DNA from: Xanthomonas hydrangeae
GTDB lineage: Bacteria > Pseudomonadota > Gammaproteobacteria > Xanthomonadales > Xanthomonadaceae
Direction of reading: 5' to 3'
Assembly: GCA_905142475.1 (NCBI GenBank)
Contig: LR990730.1
Location: forward strand, 3,596,001-3,660,000
DNA length: 64,000 nucleotides
Part shown: piece after piece, positions 8,987 to 17,440 of the stretch
Position numbering within the stretch: the stretch's first letter is position 1
How the letters are laid out: the number at the start of each line of letters is the position of its first letter
Position numbers and translations under genes: made by a program
Notes under the pieces: model-generated
Told to the model about the DNA's origin: nothing
Seen by the model: the letters and a program-made list of their open reading frames with translations, nothing else
The model's database searches: none

Positions 8987-9112
8987 TATTGTCGGCGGCT
9001 GACGGAAAAGCTGCCGCTCGGTCGTTGCTGGTGGCTGATGCAAAAGTTGCGACTGGTTTGCTGACTTTGTGTTGGCTTGTCGAGCGATCAGCTCAAAAGA
9101 TGCCACGCTCGC

Positions 9113-10486
9113 TTACGGCTTCGACAGCCCGTGCAACTGCTCCATGATCACCTTGGCCAGGGTGGCGTAATCGCCCTTGAAGTGATGATCGCCCGGCAGC
9201 GCAACCCGCTTGGCCGCCTGCGCCGGCAGGCTCGGGCAAAGCGCGTCCTCATCGTCCTGGCCGTAGATGCACACCGTGGTGCCGGCCGGCAGGCGCTGCA
9301 CTTCCGGGGCGATCGGCAGGCCGTCGTCGTCCGAACCCAGCCAGTTGCTGACATGGAACTCGTAGTCGGCCAGCTTGCCCACCGACAGCAGCGCCGTCAT
9401 GCGGACGTTCTGCCTGGTCTGCGCCGGTAGCTTGTTGATCGCTGCGGGCAGCACGTCCGCACCTTGCGAAAAGCCGATCAGCACCAGCCGCTGACGCTGC
9501 CAACGCTGCGCATAGAAGCGCGCGATGCGGTCCAGATCGGTCGCGAAGCCTTGCGGCGTGCGTTCTGTCCAGAAGTAACGCAGCGAATCCAGGCCGACCA
9601 CCGGAATGCCCTGCGCGGCCAGCGCATCGGCCACTTCTTCGTCCAGACCCGCCCAGCCACCATCACCGGAGACGAAAATCACAAAGGTGTCGTCGTCGCT
9701 GTCGCCGTCGGGTTTGGCCGGCACTTCCACCACTGGCAGATCGGCTAGCCCGCCCGGCGGCGGCGGCAGGGCCACGCCCTTCTGCTCGCCCAACGAGCGG
9801 GCGGCGGCGCGCAGGCCCGGCAAGATATCGCCCTGCGGCGAACGCGTGAACGTACGCGCCTGCGGCACCTGCTTGAGGAAGCTATCTTCGGTCGAGGCCG
9901 GGCAACGCTTGTCCTGGCTGCCGGCCAGCACCCACGGGATCTGCAGCGGCACCGGGAGCAGCGCATTGCTGCCCGGACGCACGCCCGGCTGGCAGATCGT
10001 CTGGTCGGAGACCGCCGCCGGGCACAGCCCATCGGTGAACACGCCGGCCAGCACATGCGGCTTGGCTTGCGCCCCGATCGCGTAAGCCAGTGCAGCTCCA
10101 TCGCCGTCGCCGACCAGCAATGGCAGACGGTAGGTGGGGATGTGATAGAAGGCCTGCAGATAGCGGGAAAAGTTCTCCACATCGCCCACCGAGAACGCGC
10201 AGGTACCGCCGGCCTTGCGCAGCACCGCGTACAGATGCGCGGTGTCCACCATCGCCACCATCGCGCCATCGGCACGCAAGCTTTCTGCCTGCGCCTGGCG
10301 CCTGGCGGCATTGCCGGCACCGCTCAGCCAGATCACCACACGCTGCGGCTCGCCCTTGGGCATCAGCACCGGCACCTGTTCGAAACGGCCATGGCTCACC
10401 GGTTGCGGTGCCTGTGCGGCGACCGCGCCCGATAGCGCCAACACCGCCGCACCGCAGAGCGCGCTCCACATCTCAAGTCGTCGCAT
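9113..10486 (-). CDS. AcvB/VirJ family protein, probable lysyl-phosphatidylglycerol hydrolase
   Basis: A 457-residue protein with a signal peptide (MRRLEMWSALCGAAVLALSG, cleavage near residue 25). It has two alpha/beta-hydrolase-like halves; the second is a VirJ domain with the nucleophile elbow GFSQGAD at about residue 350 and FVSGDGGWAGLD at its start. Agrobacterium AcvB and Rhizobium AtvA/AcvB are periplasmic proteins required for virulence or acid tolerance, and AcvB hydrolyses lysyl-PG. In Rhizobium the gene follows the mprF homologue lpiA. Here it is convergent with mprF but adjacent, which supports the same job. ATG 10486 gives the best signal peptide. Confidence 0.88.
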   Translation of the reverse strand: MRRLEMWSALCGAAVLALSGAVAAQAPQPVSHGRFEQVPVLMPKGEPQRVVIWLSGAGNAARRQAQAESLRADGAMVAMVDTAHLYAVLRKAGGTCAFSVGDVENFSRYLQAFYHIPTYRLPLLVGDGDGAALAYAIGAQAKPHVLAGVFTDGLCPAAVSDQTICQPGVRPGSNALLPVPLQIPWVLAGSQDKRCPASTEDSFLKQVPQARTFTRSPQGDILPGLRAAARSLGEQKGVALPPPPGGLADLPVVEVPAKPDGDSDDDTFVIFVSGDGGWAGLDEEVADALAAQGIPVVGLDSLRYFWTERTPQGFATDLDRIARFYAQRWQRQRLVLIGFSQGADVLPAAINKLPAQTRQNVRMTALLSVGKLADYEFHVSNWLGSDDDGLPIAPEVQRLPAGTTVCIYGQDDEDALCPSLPAQAAKRVALPGDHHFKGDYATLAKVIMEQLHGLSKP

Positions 10487-10555
10487 GTCGCACCATCGGA
10501 AAAAGTGGTTCAAAGATAATCGTTCCAGGCTGCAGCGCGAAGCGCGACGCTTCGC

Positions 10556-10738
10556 TTACGGCGCACCCGCTTGCTGACGCGCTTCCCAGGCTGCCAGTGC
10601 CTGCCGGTAGCGCGCCAGTTCCTCGGCGTACAGATCATGCACGCACAACGGGCAACCGCTTTCGCAGCATTCGTTGGGCGCAGGCGGCTCGGGGGGGTGC
10701 GGGCGTGGATCGGTGGCGGAAACGGCGCTGTCGTGCAT
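10556..10738 (-). CDS. Oxidoreductase-like (OxlD) domain small protein
   Basis: A 60-residue protein. A proline-rich start leads into a CCESGCPLCVHDLY motif and an EELARYRQAL-AW segment, the pattern of the oxidoreductase-like N-terminal domain found in small bacterial proteins and eukaryotic OXLD1. The four cysteines suggest metal or redox binding; function is unknown. The gene is 69 bp upstream of the AcvB/VirJ gene on the same strand and could be cotranscribed with it. Confidence 0.8.
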   Translation of the reverse strand: MHDSAVSATDPRPHPPEPPAPNECCESGCPLCVHDLYAEELARYRQALAAWEARQQAGAP

Positions 10739-10801
10739 GCGTCATTGTAGCGTGCACTGTCGCTGCGCCTGGATGAAGCGCTCGGATCAGCGGCCGCACG
10801 A

Positions 10802-11407
10802 TCAGCGACCCAGCCGCCGGCGCAGATTGGCCCGCGCGGCTGCATCGCAGCGCGCATGGAAGTCATCGCTCAAAAAGATGCGCGGACGCTTGAGCAGGCC
10901 GGCCAGAAAACGCCGGCGGTTGAGCCGGAACAGCACGCTTGGCACATGTCCGCGGTATTCGGCGGCTATGGCACGGTCGTACGCATCGAACACCGCTGCC
11001 GGCGCGGCCAGAATCGCCATATCGCAATCCAGAAACAACGCCGCTTCGGCGTCCACGTCCTGCGGCTGCAGCTGCCCGTGACATGCAGTCAGCAGAATCA
11101 GGCTCTGCACACGCTGCAGATCCACCTGCGCCTGCGGCCACCAGCGCGGAATGCATTGCGCCGCCCAGTTGGCAGATTCCGCCTCGTTGTCGCTGCGTCC
11201 TGGCTGATACACCGCATCGTGAAACAACACCGCCAGCCAGACCTCGGCCGGCTGCTGCCAGCCCGGCCCGGCGGCGACCTCGGCGTAATGCTGCAGCAGC
11301 GCGCGCACATGGCCGAAGTGATGGTAGGCACGCGGTGGCGTGGCATAGGCCTGTTCGAGCGCGGCCAGGTGCTCGGCCTGCAATGGCAGTGGTGCGGTGG
11401 CGTCCAT
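10802..11407 (-). CDS. HD-domain predicted metal-dependent hydrolase (COG4339-like)
   Basis: A 201-residue protein. The segment RAYHHFGHV (about 26-34) followed by LAVLFHDAVYQPGRSDNEAESA (from about 58) gives the H...HD metal-binding pattern of predicted HD phosphohydrolases. FLDCDMAILAA near residue 128 supplies the distal aspartate. Substrate unknown. It is followed 36 bp downstream on the same strand by thpR in reverse gene order (thpR lies at lower-to-higher coordinates beyond 11443), so a shared transcript is possible. Confidence 0.83.
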   Translation of the reverse strand: MDATAPLPLQAEHLAALEQAYATPPRAYHHFGHVRALLQHYAEVAAGPGWQQPAEVWLAVLFHDAVYQPGRSDNEAESANWAAQCIPRWWPQAQVDLQRVQSLILLTACHGQLQPQDVDAEAALFLDCDMAILAAPAAVFDAYDRAIAAEYRGHVPSVLFRLNRRRFLAGLLKRPRIFLSDDFHARCDAAARANLRRRLGR

Positions 11408-11442
11408 GCACGCAGGCTACCGCGTGCGCGCCCGGCTGCACA

Positions 11443-12045
11443 TCAGCGCAGCGACCAGCGGCCTTCGATCTGGTAACGCGACTGGCCGAGAAAGCTGCGC
11501 ACCAGCGCGAACTCGCGCACCGTCCAGACGAGCGTATCGCAGCGCCGTTGCGGCAACGCCTGATTGCAATACAGCAGCGTCATGTGCGGGGTGTACTGCG
11601 CATCGCCGGCAATGCCCACATGCGCCAGTTGCCGACCCAGTGCACCTTGCAACTCATACAACCCGCGCACTTGCTCTTCGCCGCGCAATACGCACGGCAA
11701 CTGCGAACGCCGTCCGCCGAAGGTGCCAACCCGATCGAACGCCACGTCGAATGCATCCAGCGCCACGCGCTCGGCCGCCTGACTGGCGCGGCTCACCAAC
11801 GACGGCGGCAAACCGCCTGCGTAATCGCCCAGATGATGCAAGGTCACATGCAGCCGCTCGCACGCAAGCGGCTTGCCATCGACCTGACCGCTACCGAGCA
11901 ACCCTTCGGCGATGGTTGCCGCACGCTCGGCAGTGCGCGCATCGGCCATCACCGCAAAAAACAGACGCTCGGTGGTCTTCTCTTCCCCCAGGCCCAGCGA
12001 CAACTGCGCCTCGGCCGATGACAGGTACAGGAACTGCTGTTTCAT
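11443..12045 (-). CDS. thpR: RNA 2',3'-cyclic phosphodiesterase ThpR
   Basis: A 200-residue member of the 2H phosphoesterase superfamily. Two HxTL motifs are visible: HVTLHHLG in the middle and HMTLLYC near the C-terminus; RLFFAVMAD opens the domain. The family opens 2',3'-cyclic phosphates of RNA and was first described as an RNA ligase-like activity. ATG 12045 is chosen; the 57 codons upstream read through intergenic sequence. The 20 N-terminal residues before RLFFAV may be a lineage-specific extension. Confidence 0.9.
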   Translation of the reverse strand: MKQQFLYLSSAEAQLSLGLGEEKTTERLFFAVMADARTAERAATIAEGLLGSGQVDGKPLACERLHVTLHHLGDYAGGLPPSLVSRASQAAERVALDAFDVAFDRVGTFGGRRSQLPCVLRGEEQVRGLYELQGALGRQLAHVGIAGDAQYTPHMTLLYCNQALPQRRCDTLVWTVREFALVRSFLGQSRYQIEGRWSLR

Positions 12046-12218
12046 GGGGTGAGTCCACGACCGCGCATGCGGGCCTGCCGGAGGAAGGGCGGCGGATACT
12101 AGCAGACAGGGCGGGCGTCCGACACACACAAAAACATGGCTGGCCACGTGGAACGCGCACGGTTGCGTGGAACAGAACACGTGCGCCCTATCTGCATGTG
12201 CGCCTGCATCCGCCACAC

Positions 12219-12251
12219 AAAAAGAAACGGGCAGCTTGCGCTGCCCGTTTC
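12219..12251 (-). terminator. Rho-independent terminator after the PA2169-like gene
   Basis: A 12-bp stem (GAAACGGGCAGC at 12224-12235 with GCTGCCCGTTTC at 12240-12251, 4-nt loop). On the minus strand a T-run follows (A5 at 12219-12223 on plus). It lies about 63 nt past the stop of the gene ending at 12314. Confidence 0.85.
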
Positions 12252-12313
12252 CGCCTTTATCGGTTTACTCCGCGAGCTGCATCACCTGGATGCGCTGCGG
12301 TCACGCACGCAAC

Positions 12314-12769
12314 TTACGCAGCGCTTTTCATCGCGTGCTTGCGGTTACGCATCACGTCATGACATGCACGCACTTCCGGCAGCAGGCGCAGAGCGGCATC
12401 GCGTGCAGCGGCCGGAGTATCCTGGTCGGCGATGGTTTCATCGAACGCCTTCAACAGACGGTCTTCGGACTCTTCCAGCTCGGCCACGTAGCCATATTTG
12501 GTGTCGCCCAGCGTTGCACGGACCTTGCCGTAGAACTGCTGCATGCTGCCGACCATGGTGCCGCTGGTCTTCGGCTCGCCGCCGGCGGCTGCGACAACAC
12601 TGCTCAGATTGCTGACGATGTCGGACTTGACGCCAGCGATACGGCGAAACAGCGTCGCAAGTTCTGCATCATCGACCTTGGCTGCGGCTTCATCGTAGAA
12701 GTCCTTGCCGTCGCGGGAAATGGCGATGAGGTCGTTGAGGCTATGCTCGGTCTTGCTCTGAATGCTCAT
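12314..12769 (-). CDS. PA2169 family four-helix-bundle protein (DUF2383)
   Basis: A 151-residue all-helical protein. The NDLIAISRDGKDFYDEAAAKV start and the later EESEDRLLKAFDETIAD segment agree with the PA2169/DUF2383 family, a ferritin-like four-helix bundle found in many proteobacteria. Function is unknown; relatives are often stress-induced. ATG 12769 has an AGGAGCGACA ribosome site just upstream, ruling against the longer open frame to 12886. A clear terminator follows. Confidence 0.85.
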   Translation of the reverse strand: MSIQSKTEHSLNDLIAISRDGKDFYDEAAAKVDDAELATLFRRIAGVKSDIVSNLSSVVAAAGGEPKTSGTMVGSMQQFYGKVRATLGDTKYGYVAELEESEDRLLKAFDETIADQDTPAAARDAALRLLPEVRACHDVMRNRKHAMKSAA

Positions 12770-12992
12770 GTGTCGCTCCTTGTTGCGGTGGGCCAGCGCT
12801 GCGTCTAGCAGATGCGGTCGCGCCAGCTTTGGGATGAGGCAATCGATGCGTTGATTGCGCTGCAGTGGTGTTGTGTACGGCCCCATAGTGGCGTTGCGCG
12901 CATAATCCGCATGTGAGTTATGTGGGCCGCTTCCTCACGCGGTCATGCAGGCAATGAATAGCGATTCATCGATGCCAACGCAAAGTCAAAAC

Positions 12993-13163
12993 TCACTTGG
13001 GTTGCCGGCTTGCCCACATGTTGTCGACCAGATTGGGATACGGCCGCCCGGCTTCTTCCGCACGTTGTTTCGCCGCAGCTTTTTGTGCATCGCTCAGCGG
13101 TGTAGAGGCCGATTTACGCTTGGGATTGGGGCGCTTCCACGGCGGTGGAGTGAACTCGGTCAT
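12993..13163 (-). CDS. Small conserved-looking hypothetical protein (56 aa)
   Basis: Translation of the minus strand from ATG 13163 gives 56 residues, starting MTEFTPPPWKRPNPKRKSAS and ending NMWASRQPK. It is basic and proline/lysine-rich at the start, with a helical Ala/Lys/Gln/Glu segment in the middle (SDAQKAAAKQRAEEAGRPYP). The frame has coding-like GC bias and no overlap with neighbours. I recall no function. It sits alone between the PA2169-like gene and the MFS gene on the same strand. Confidence 0.6.
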   Translation of the reverse strand: MTEFTPPPWKRPNPKRKSASTPLSDAQKAAAKQRAEEAGRPYPNLVDNMWASRQPK

Positions 13164-13272
13164 GGCACTGCTCGGTCCGCTTGTGTTCGAGCCTGCAGTC
13201 TCGGTGCGATGCCGTGAGTTGGCTGTGGATACGCTGTGCCTTTGTGCGAGCTACCGAACGCGGCAATGCGGA

Positions 13273-14478
13273 TCAGCTCGCCGCCAATACACGTTGCCGA
13301 CGCTCCTGCCACACCGCCAGCGCGTATACCAACAAACCGCCCAGCGCGGTTGCCGCGCCCACATACCCGGTGGACGTCCAGCCCCAGCCTGCGGTGATCG
13401 CCATGCCACCCAGCCACGGGCCCAAGGCATTGGCGGTATTGAACGCCGCATGGTTGGATGCTGCCGCCAGGGTCTGCGCTTCGGCTGCCACATCCATCAA
13501 ACGCGTCTGCAGTGCGGGGGCCAATGCGCCCATGGTGCCTACGGCCACGATGGAGACGAACACCCACAGGCCCGATTGCGCGGCCAACGGAAACGTCAGC
13601 ATCACCACCACCGACCACACCAACAGCATCGGCACCGCGCGGAACTGCATGCGATCGAACAGCCAGCCGCCCAGGATGCTGCCGAGCACGCCGCCGACAC
13701 CGAACGCCACCATGGCCAGGGGAATCCGCGCCGGCTCCACGCCGGTGACGGCAGTCAAGGTCGGCGCCAGATAACTGAAGACGCAGAACATGCCGGAAAA
13801 ACCCACTGCACCGATCGCCAATGCCAGCCATACCTGCGGCTGATTGAACGCGCGCAGCTCGCGCAACGGCTGTTGACGTGGCTCGTCCGGCGCGGGCGGC
13901 AAGCGTGACGCCACTGCGGCAACCGTGCACAGCGCAAGCACCGACACCGCCGCGTACGCCCAACGCCAGCTCACGATCTGGCCCAGCCAGGTCGCCAGCG
14001 GGTTGCCCACCAGCAAGGCGATGCTCAGGCCCATCAACACCCGGCCCACCGCGGTGGCGCGTTGATGGGGCGGGCTGATCGATGCGGCCACCAGCGAGGC
14101 CACGCCGAAGTACGCACCATGCGGCAAACCCGCAATGAAACGGCACAGCAACATCGTGTGATAGCTAGGCGCCAACGCACTGGCCAGGTTGCCCAACGCG
14201 TAGAACACCATCAACAGCAGCAACAAGGTGCGCCGTGGCCAGCGCGCGCCAACAATCGCCAGCAACGGTGCCCCGACCACCACACCCAACGCATAGGCAC
14301 TGATGATGTGGCCGACCTGCGGCTCGCTGATCTGCAGCCCCTGCGCGATCTGTGTCATCAACCCCATGGTCGAGAATTCGCTGATGCCGATCGCAAAGCC
14401 GCCCATTGCCAGCGCAACCAGGATCAGCACGTAATCGCGCCGCGACACGGGCGGCGGTGAGAGAGCGATATCGGACAT
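13273..14478 (-). CDS. MFS transporter, DHA1-type efflux permease
   Basis: A 401-residue protein with 12 predicted transmembrane helices. The segment ISEFSTMGLMTQIAQGL in helix 1, the loop motif GARWPRRTLLLLLM after helix 2, and GLPHGAYFGVA in helix 4 are typical of the AraJ/YdhP-like DHA1 drug or sugar efflux family. It probably exports small molecules by proton antiport; the substrate cannot be read from sequence. ATG 14478 is chosen; the upstream in-frame start at 14526 adds a non-conserved tail. Confidence 0.88.
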   Translation of the reverse strand: MSDIALSPPPVSRRDYVLILVALAMGGFAIGISEFSTMGLMTQIAQGLQISEPQVGHIISAYALGVVVGAPLLAIVGARWPRRTLLLLLMVFYALGNLASALAPSYHTMLLCRFIAGLPHGAYFGVASLVAASISPPHQRATAVGRVLMGLSIALLVGNPLATWLGQIVSWRWAYAAVSVLALCTVAAVASRLPPAPDEPRQQPLRELRAFNQPQVWLALAIGAVGFSGMFCVFSYLAPTLTAVTGVEPARIPLAMVAFGVGGVLGSILGGWLFDRMQFRAVPMLLVWSVVVMLTFPLAAQSGLWVFVSIVAVGTMGALAPALQTRLMDVAAEAQTLAAASNHAAFNTANALGPWLGGMAITAGWGWTSTGYVGAATALGGLLVYALAVWQERRQRVLAAS

Positions 14479-14723
14479 GCCCGACTCCAGAATGACGGGG
14501 CGGCTTATTATTGTGCAATGCAGCATCGAGCGAAAGGACGCCGCTTGCGGCGATTCAGCGCCAGGCCCGGCGCGTCACGGTTCGGTGCCTTTTATGACGA
14601 TGAAAGACGCTGTGTCCTATCGGCGTCGCTCGAATCCACTTGGGTCCGCCACCATCGCTAGGGGGCACTCGCGATCGGCGCGGTGTCGCGCCTGGCGCGT
14701 GATCCACACCCAATTGGTTGCTG

Positions 14724-15818
14724 ATGTCCAAATCCACTGAATCCCCATTGTTCTCCCCGGTGCGCCTGGGCGCGCTGGATCTTGCCAACCGCGTGATCAT
14801 GGCGCCGTTGACGCGCAACCGCGCCGCTGCCGGGCAGGTGCCCTCCCCGCTTGCCGCCGAGTACTACGGCCAGCGCGCCAGTGCCGGATTGATCGTGGCC
14901 GAAGGCACCCAGATCAGCCCGCTCGGTCAGGGCTATCTCGACACGCCCGGCATCCACACTAAAGAACAGGTCGAAGGCTGGCGTGCGGTCACTGATGAAG
15001 TGCATCGCCGCGGCGGCAAGATCGTGCTGCAGCTGTGGCATGTCGGCCGCGTCTCGCATACCAGCGTGCTGCCGCCGGGCGAATCGCCGGTCGCGCCCAG
15101 CGCCATCCGCGCCGAGGGCAAGACCTTCACCAAGAACGGCTTTGAAGATGTGTCCGAGCCGCGCGCACTGGCGCTGGATGAAATCCCCGCCCTGATCGAG
15201 GACTACCGCATCGCCGCGCGCAACGCCATCGATGCCGGCTTCGATGGCGTGGAAGTGCATGCAGCCAACGGCTACCTGCTCGACCAGTTTCTGCGTGACG
15301 GCTCCAACCAGCGCACCGACGCCTACGGCGGCGATATCGAAAACCGGACCCGTCTGCTGACCGAGGTGGTGCAGGCGATTGCCGACGAGATCGGCGCCGA
15401 GCGCACCGGTGTGCGCCTGTCGCCGGTCACGCCGGTGTACGGCATGCACGACTCCGATCCGCAGCCCTTGTTCGAGCGTGCGGTCGAACGTCTCAACCTG
15501 ATCGGCGGGCTGGCCTTCGTGCACGTGATCGAAGGCGCAACCGGCGGTCCGCGCGACAACGTGGCCTTCGACTACGCCGCGCTGCGCGCGAAGTTCGACG
15601 GTGCCTGGATCGCCAACAACAGCTACGACAAGGCGCTGTCCGAAAAGGCCATCGACAGCGGCTATGCCGATGCGATCGCCTACGGCCGCCCCTTCATCGC
15701 CAACCCGGATCTGGTGCGTCGCCTGCGCGAAAACGCCCCGCTGGCCGACTTCGACCAGGCCACCATGTACGGCGGCGGTGCCGAAGGCTATACCGACTAC
15801 CCCGCATTGCCGAACTAG
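14724..15818 (+). CDS. Alkene reductase, old yellow enzyme family
   Basis: A 364-residue FMN-dependent reductase. N-terminal LFSPVRLGALDLANRVIMAPLTR, the LQLWHVGRVSH segment, EVHAANGYLLDQFLRDGSNQRTD-type active-site region and C-terminal AYGRPFIANPDLVRRL are all characteristic of NemA/XenA/OYE enzymes. These reduce activated C=C bonds of enals, enones, maleimides or nitrate esters with NAD(P)H. The gene is monocistronic and divergent from the MFS gene across 245 bp. No NemR-type regulator is next to it. Confidence 0.93.
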   Translation: MSKSTESPLFSPVRLGALDLANRVIMAPLTRNRAAAGQVPSPLAAEYYGQRASAGLIVAEGTQISPLGQGYLDTPGIHTKEQVEGWRAVTDEVHRRGGKIVLQLWHVGRVSHTSVLPPGESPVAPSAIRAEGKTFTKNGFEDVSEPRALALDEIPALIEDYRIAARNAIDAGFDGVEVHAANGYLLDQFLRDGSNQRTDAYGGDIENRTRLLTEVVQAIADEIGAERTGVRLSPVTPVYGMHDSDPQPLFERAVERLNLIGGLAFVHVIEGATGGPRDNVAFDYAALRAKFDGAWIANNSYDKALSEKAIDSGYADAIAYGRPFIANPDLVRRLRENAPLADFDQATMYGGGAEGYTDYPALPN

Positions 15819-16186
15819 GCCCGGCTGGCACACCGGCTGCGCTCAGCATCAAGCGCGCGCAGTCGATGCTTCAGATCTGCCTGTACATGCGCACTGCGGC
15901 TCTGAGCACATCGCCCACCGACTCCTCAGATGAGCGCAGCGCGGACCTCTGCCCGATTGCCATCGCGATTGGGCGACCGTCTTGCGTCTGCAAATCAATC
16001 GTTGACCCAGCGCGCAAGGCCGAACGCTTATGCGTTGGTTGCGCAACAGGCTCGTTGAATACCCAACCGCAGACACAGCGCGCGCCTCGCAACGCCGGCA
16101 CCTTCGCATCGCGCGCCGACACCAGTAGCAACCACATGACGCGCACACCCTGCCCCGCTAGGATCGTGCCGATACTGCTTTCTGGA
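15819..16186. other. 368-bp intergenic stretch with no supported gene
   Basis: Lower coding character than the flanks. A minus-strand open frame (15871-16383) overlaps the L,D-transpeptidase start and uses rare AGA/AGG codons, so it is not called. No clear terminator or repeat was found. Confidence 0.5.
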
Positions 16187-17242
16187 ATGCCGATGCGGCC
16201 CCTGCTCACTTCCGTTCTTTTGTGCACGCTGCTGATCTGCGGGCACGCGCTTGCCGTGCCGTTCTGGGGCGCGCGCCAATCCAGCCCTGCCGAAACCGCG
16301 CCTGCACAGCTCAAACCGGGCGAATGGATCTGGGGCGGCGTCAGCAAGGGCTGGGGGCCGATGGCGGTGATCGTCAGCCTCACCGAGCAACGCGCCTATG
16401 CGTATCGCAACGGCATCCTGATCGGTGTCTCCACCATCAGCTCCGGCAAGCCCGGGCACGAGACGCCTACCGGTGTGTTCACCATCCTGCAGAAGGACAA
16501 GGACCACCGCTCCAACATCTACAACGCCGCGCCGATGCCGTATCAACAACGACTGACCTGGGACGGCGTGGCCCTGCATGCCGGCGGCTTGCCCGGTTAT
16601 CCGGAATCGCATGGCTGCGTGCATCTGCCATCGGAATTCGCGCGGCTGCTGTTCGACAACTCGAACATGGGCATGGTGGTGGTGGTCGCGCAGGCGGGCG
16701 TGGATGCCGACGCAGTGGTGCATCCACGCGCACTCAGCCCGATCGACCCGACCACCGGCGCGCAGCGCGCATTGCTGCCGCTGCCCAACGGCCAGGCGTT
16801 TGCATGGCAACCGGAGCTGGCCCCCACCGGCCCGATCTCGATGCTGGTCAGCAGCAGCGACCAGCAACTGGTGGTGTATCGCAATGGCGTGGAAATCGGA
16901 CGTGCGCAAGTCGCGCTGCACGCGCAACCGGGCGCCGCGCCGCTGGGCACGCAGGCCTTCATCGTCGGCCAGGGTTTTCTGCCCGGCGAACTGCCCGGCC
17001 TGCCAGGTCAGCGCATGCCCAACTGGATGCGCATCGGCATCCCCGGCAGCAGCGCTGCGGCAGGACAGGCGCTGGACGCCGACACCATCGCGCGGCTGCA
17101 GGTTCCGCCGGCATTTCTGGCTGGATTGCTGCCGTTGCTGACGCCTGGCGTGGTGTTGGTGGCCACCGATCAACGCATTCTTCCCGAGACCACCGGCGGC
17201 AAGTTGCAGGTGCTGAATTCCGATCCGCCCGAGGCGCCTTGA
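16187..17242 (+). CDS. L,D-transpeptidase family protein (YkuD domain), exported
   Basis: A 351-residue protein with a signal peptide (MRPLLTSVLLCTLLICGHALA). The YkuD catalytic domain covers about residues 55-175, with the active-site motif SHGCVHLP near residue 141 (nucleophile cysteine) and LHAGGLPGYPE before it. L,D-transpeptidases make 3-3 peptidoglycan cross-links or attach proteins to the wall. The C-terminal half (from about 200) is a second domain with ISMLVSSSDQQLVVYRNG, a repeat-like echo of RAYAYRNGILIG in the first domain. ATG 16187 or 16193 fit; longer starts read through non-coding sequence. Confidence 0.88.
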   Translation: MPMRPLLTSVLLCTLLICGHALAVPFWGARQSSPAETAPAQLKPGEWIWGGVSKGWGPMAVIVSLTEQRAYAYRNGILIGVSTISSGKPGHETPTGVFTILQKDKDHRSNIYNAAPMPYQQRLTWDGVALHAGGLPGYPESHGCVHLPSEFARLLFDNSNMGMVVVVAQAGVDADAVVHPRALSPIDPTTGAQRALLPLPNGQAFAWQPELAPTGPISMLVSSSDQQLVVYRNGVEIGRAQVALHAQPGAAPLGTQAFIVGQGFLPGELPGLPGQRMPNWMRIGIPGSSAAAGQALDADTIARLQVPPAFLAGLLPLLTPGVVLVATDQRILPETTGGKLQVLNSDPPEAP

Positions 17243-17440
17243 GCGCAAGCTGCGCAGCGTTATCGCAGCAGCAAGGTGCAAGGTGCGCGTGAGGTTGCGC
17301 GCGCACATGGTCGCTGGCGATGCCCAGCGCAGGCCGCCCGCACGATTTTGTCGAACGCTCGACGCGTCGCACGTTGCGATTGTCAGCGCAGCCTGCTTGG
17401 CAGATGATGCAGCCATACCTCATTGCCAAGGATGTGCGTG

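Noticed and set aside
8399-9106. Several short frames within the mprF-acvB gap
   Set aside because: They are translations of the palindromic repeats, repeating the same peptide in each copy, and have no independent support.
15871-16383. 170-codon minus-strand frame across the L,D-transpeptidase start
   Set aside because: It overlaps the transpeptidase signal peptide, uses rare AGA/AGG codons and has no recognisable domain. A short start at about 16139 cannot be fully excluded.
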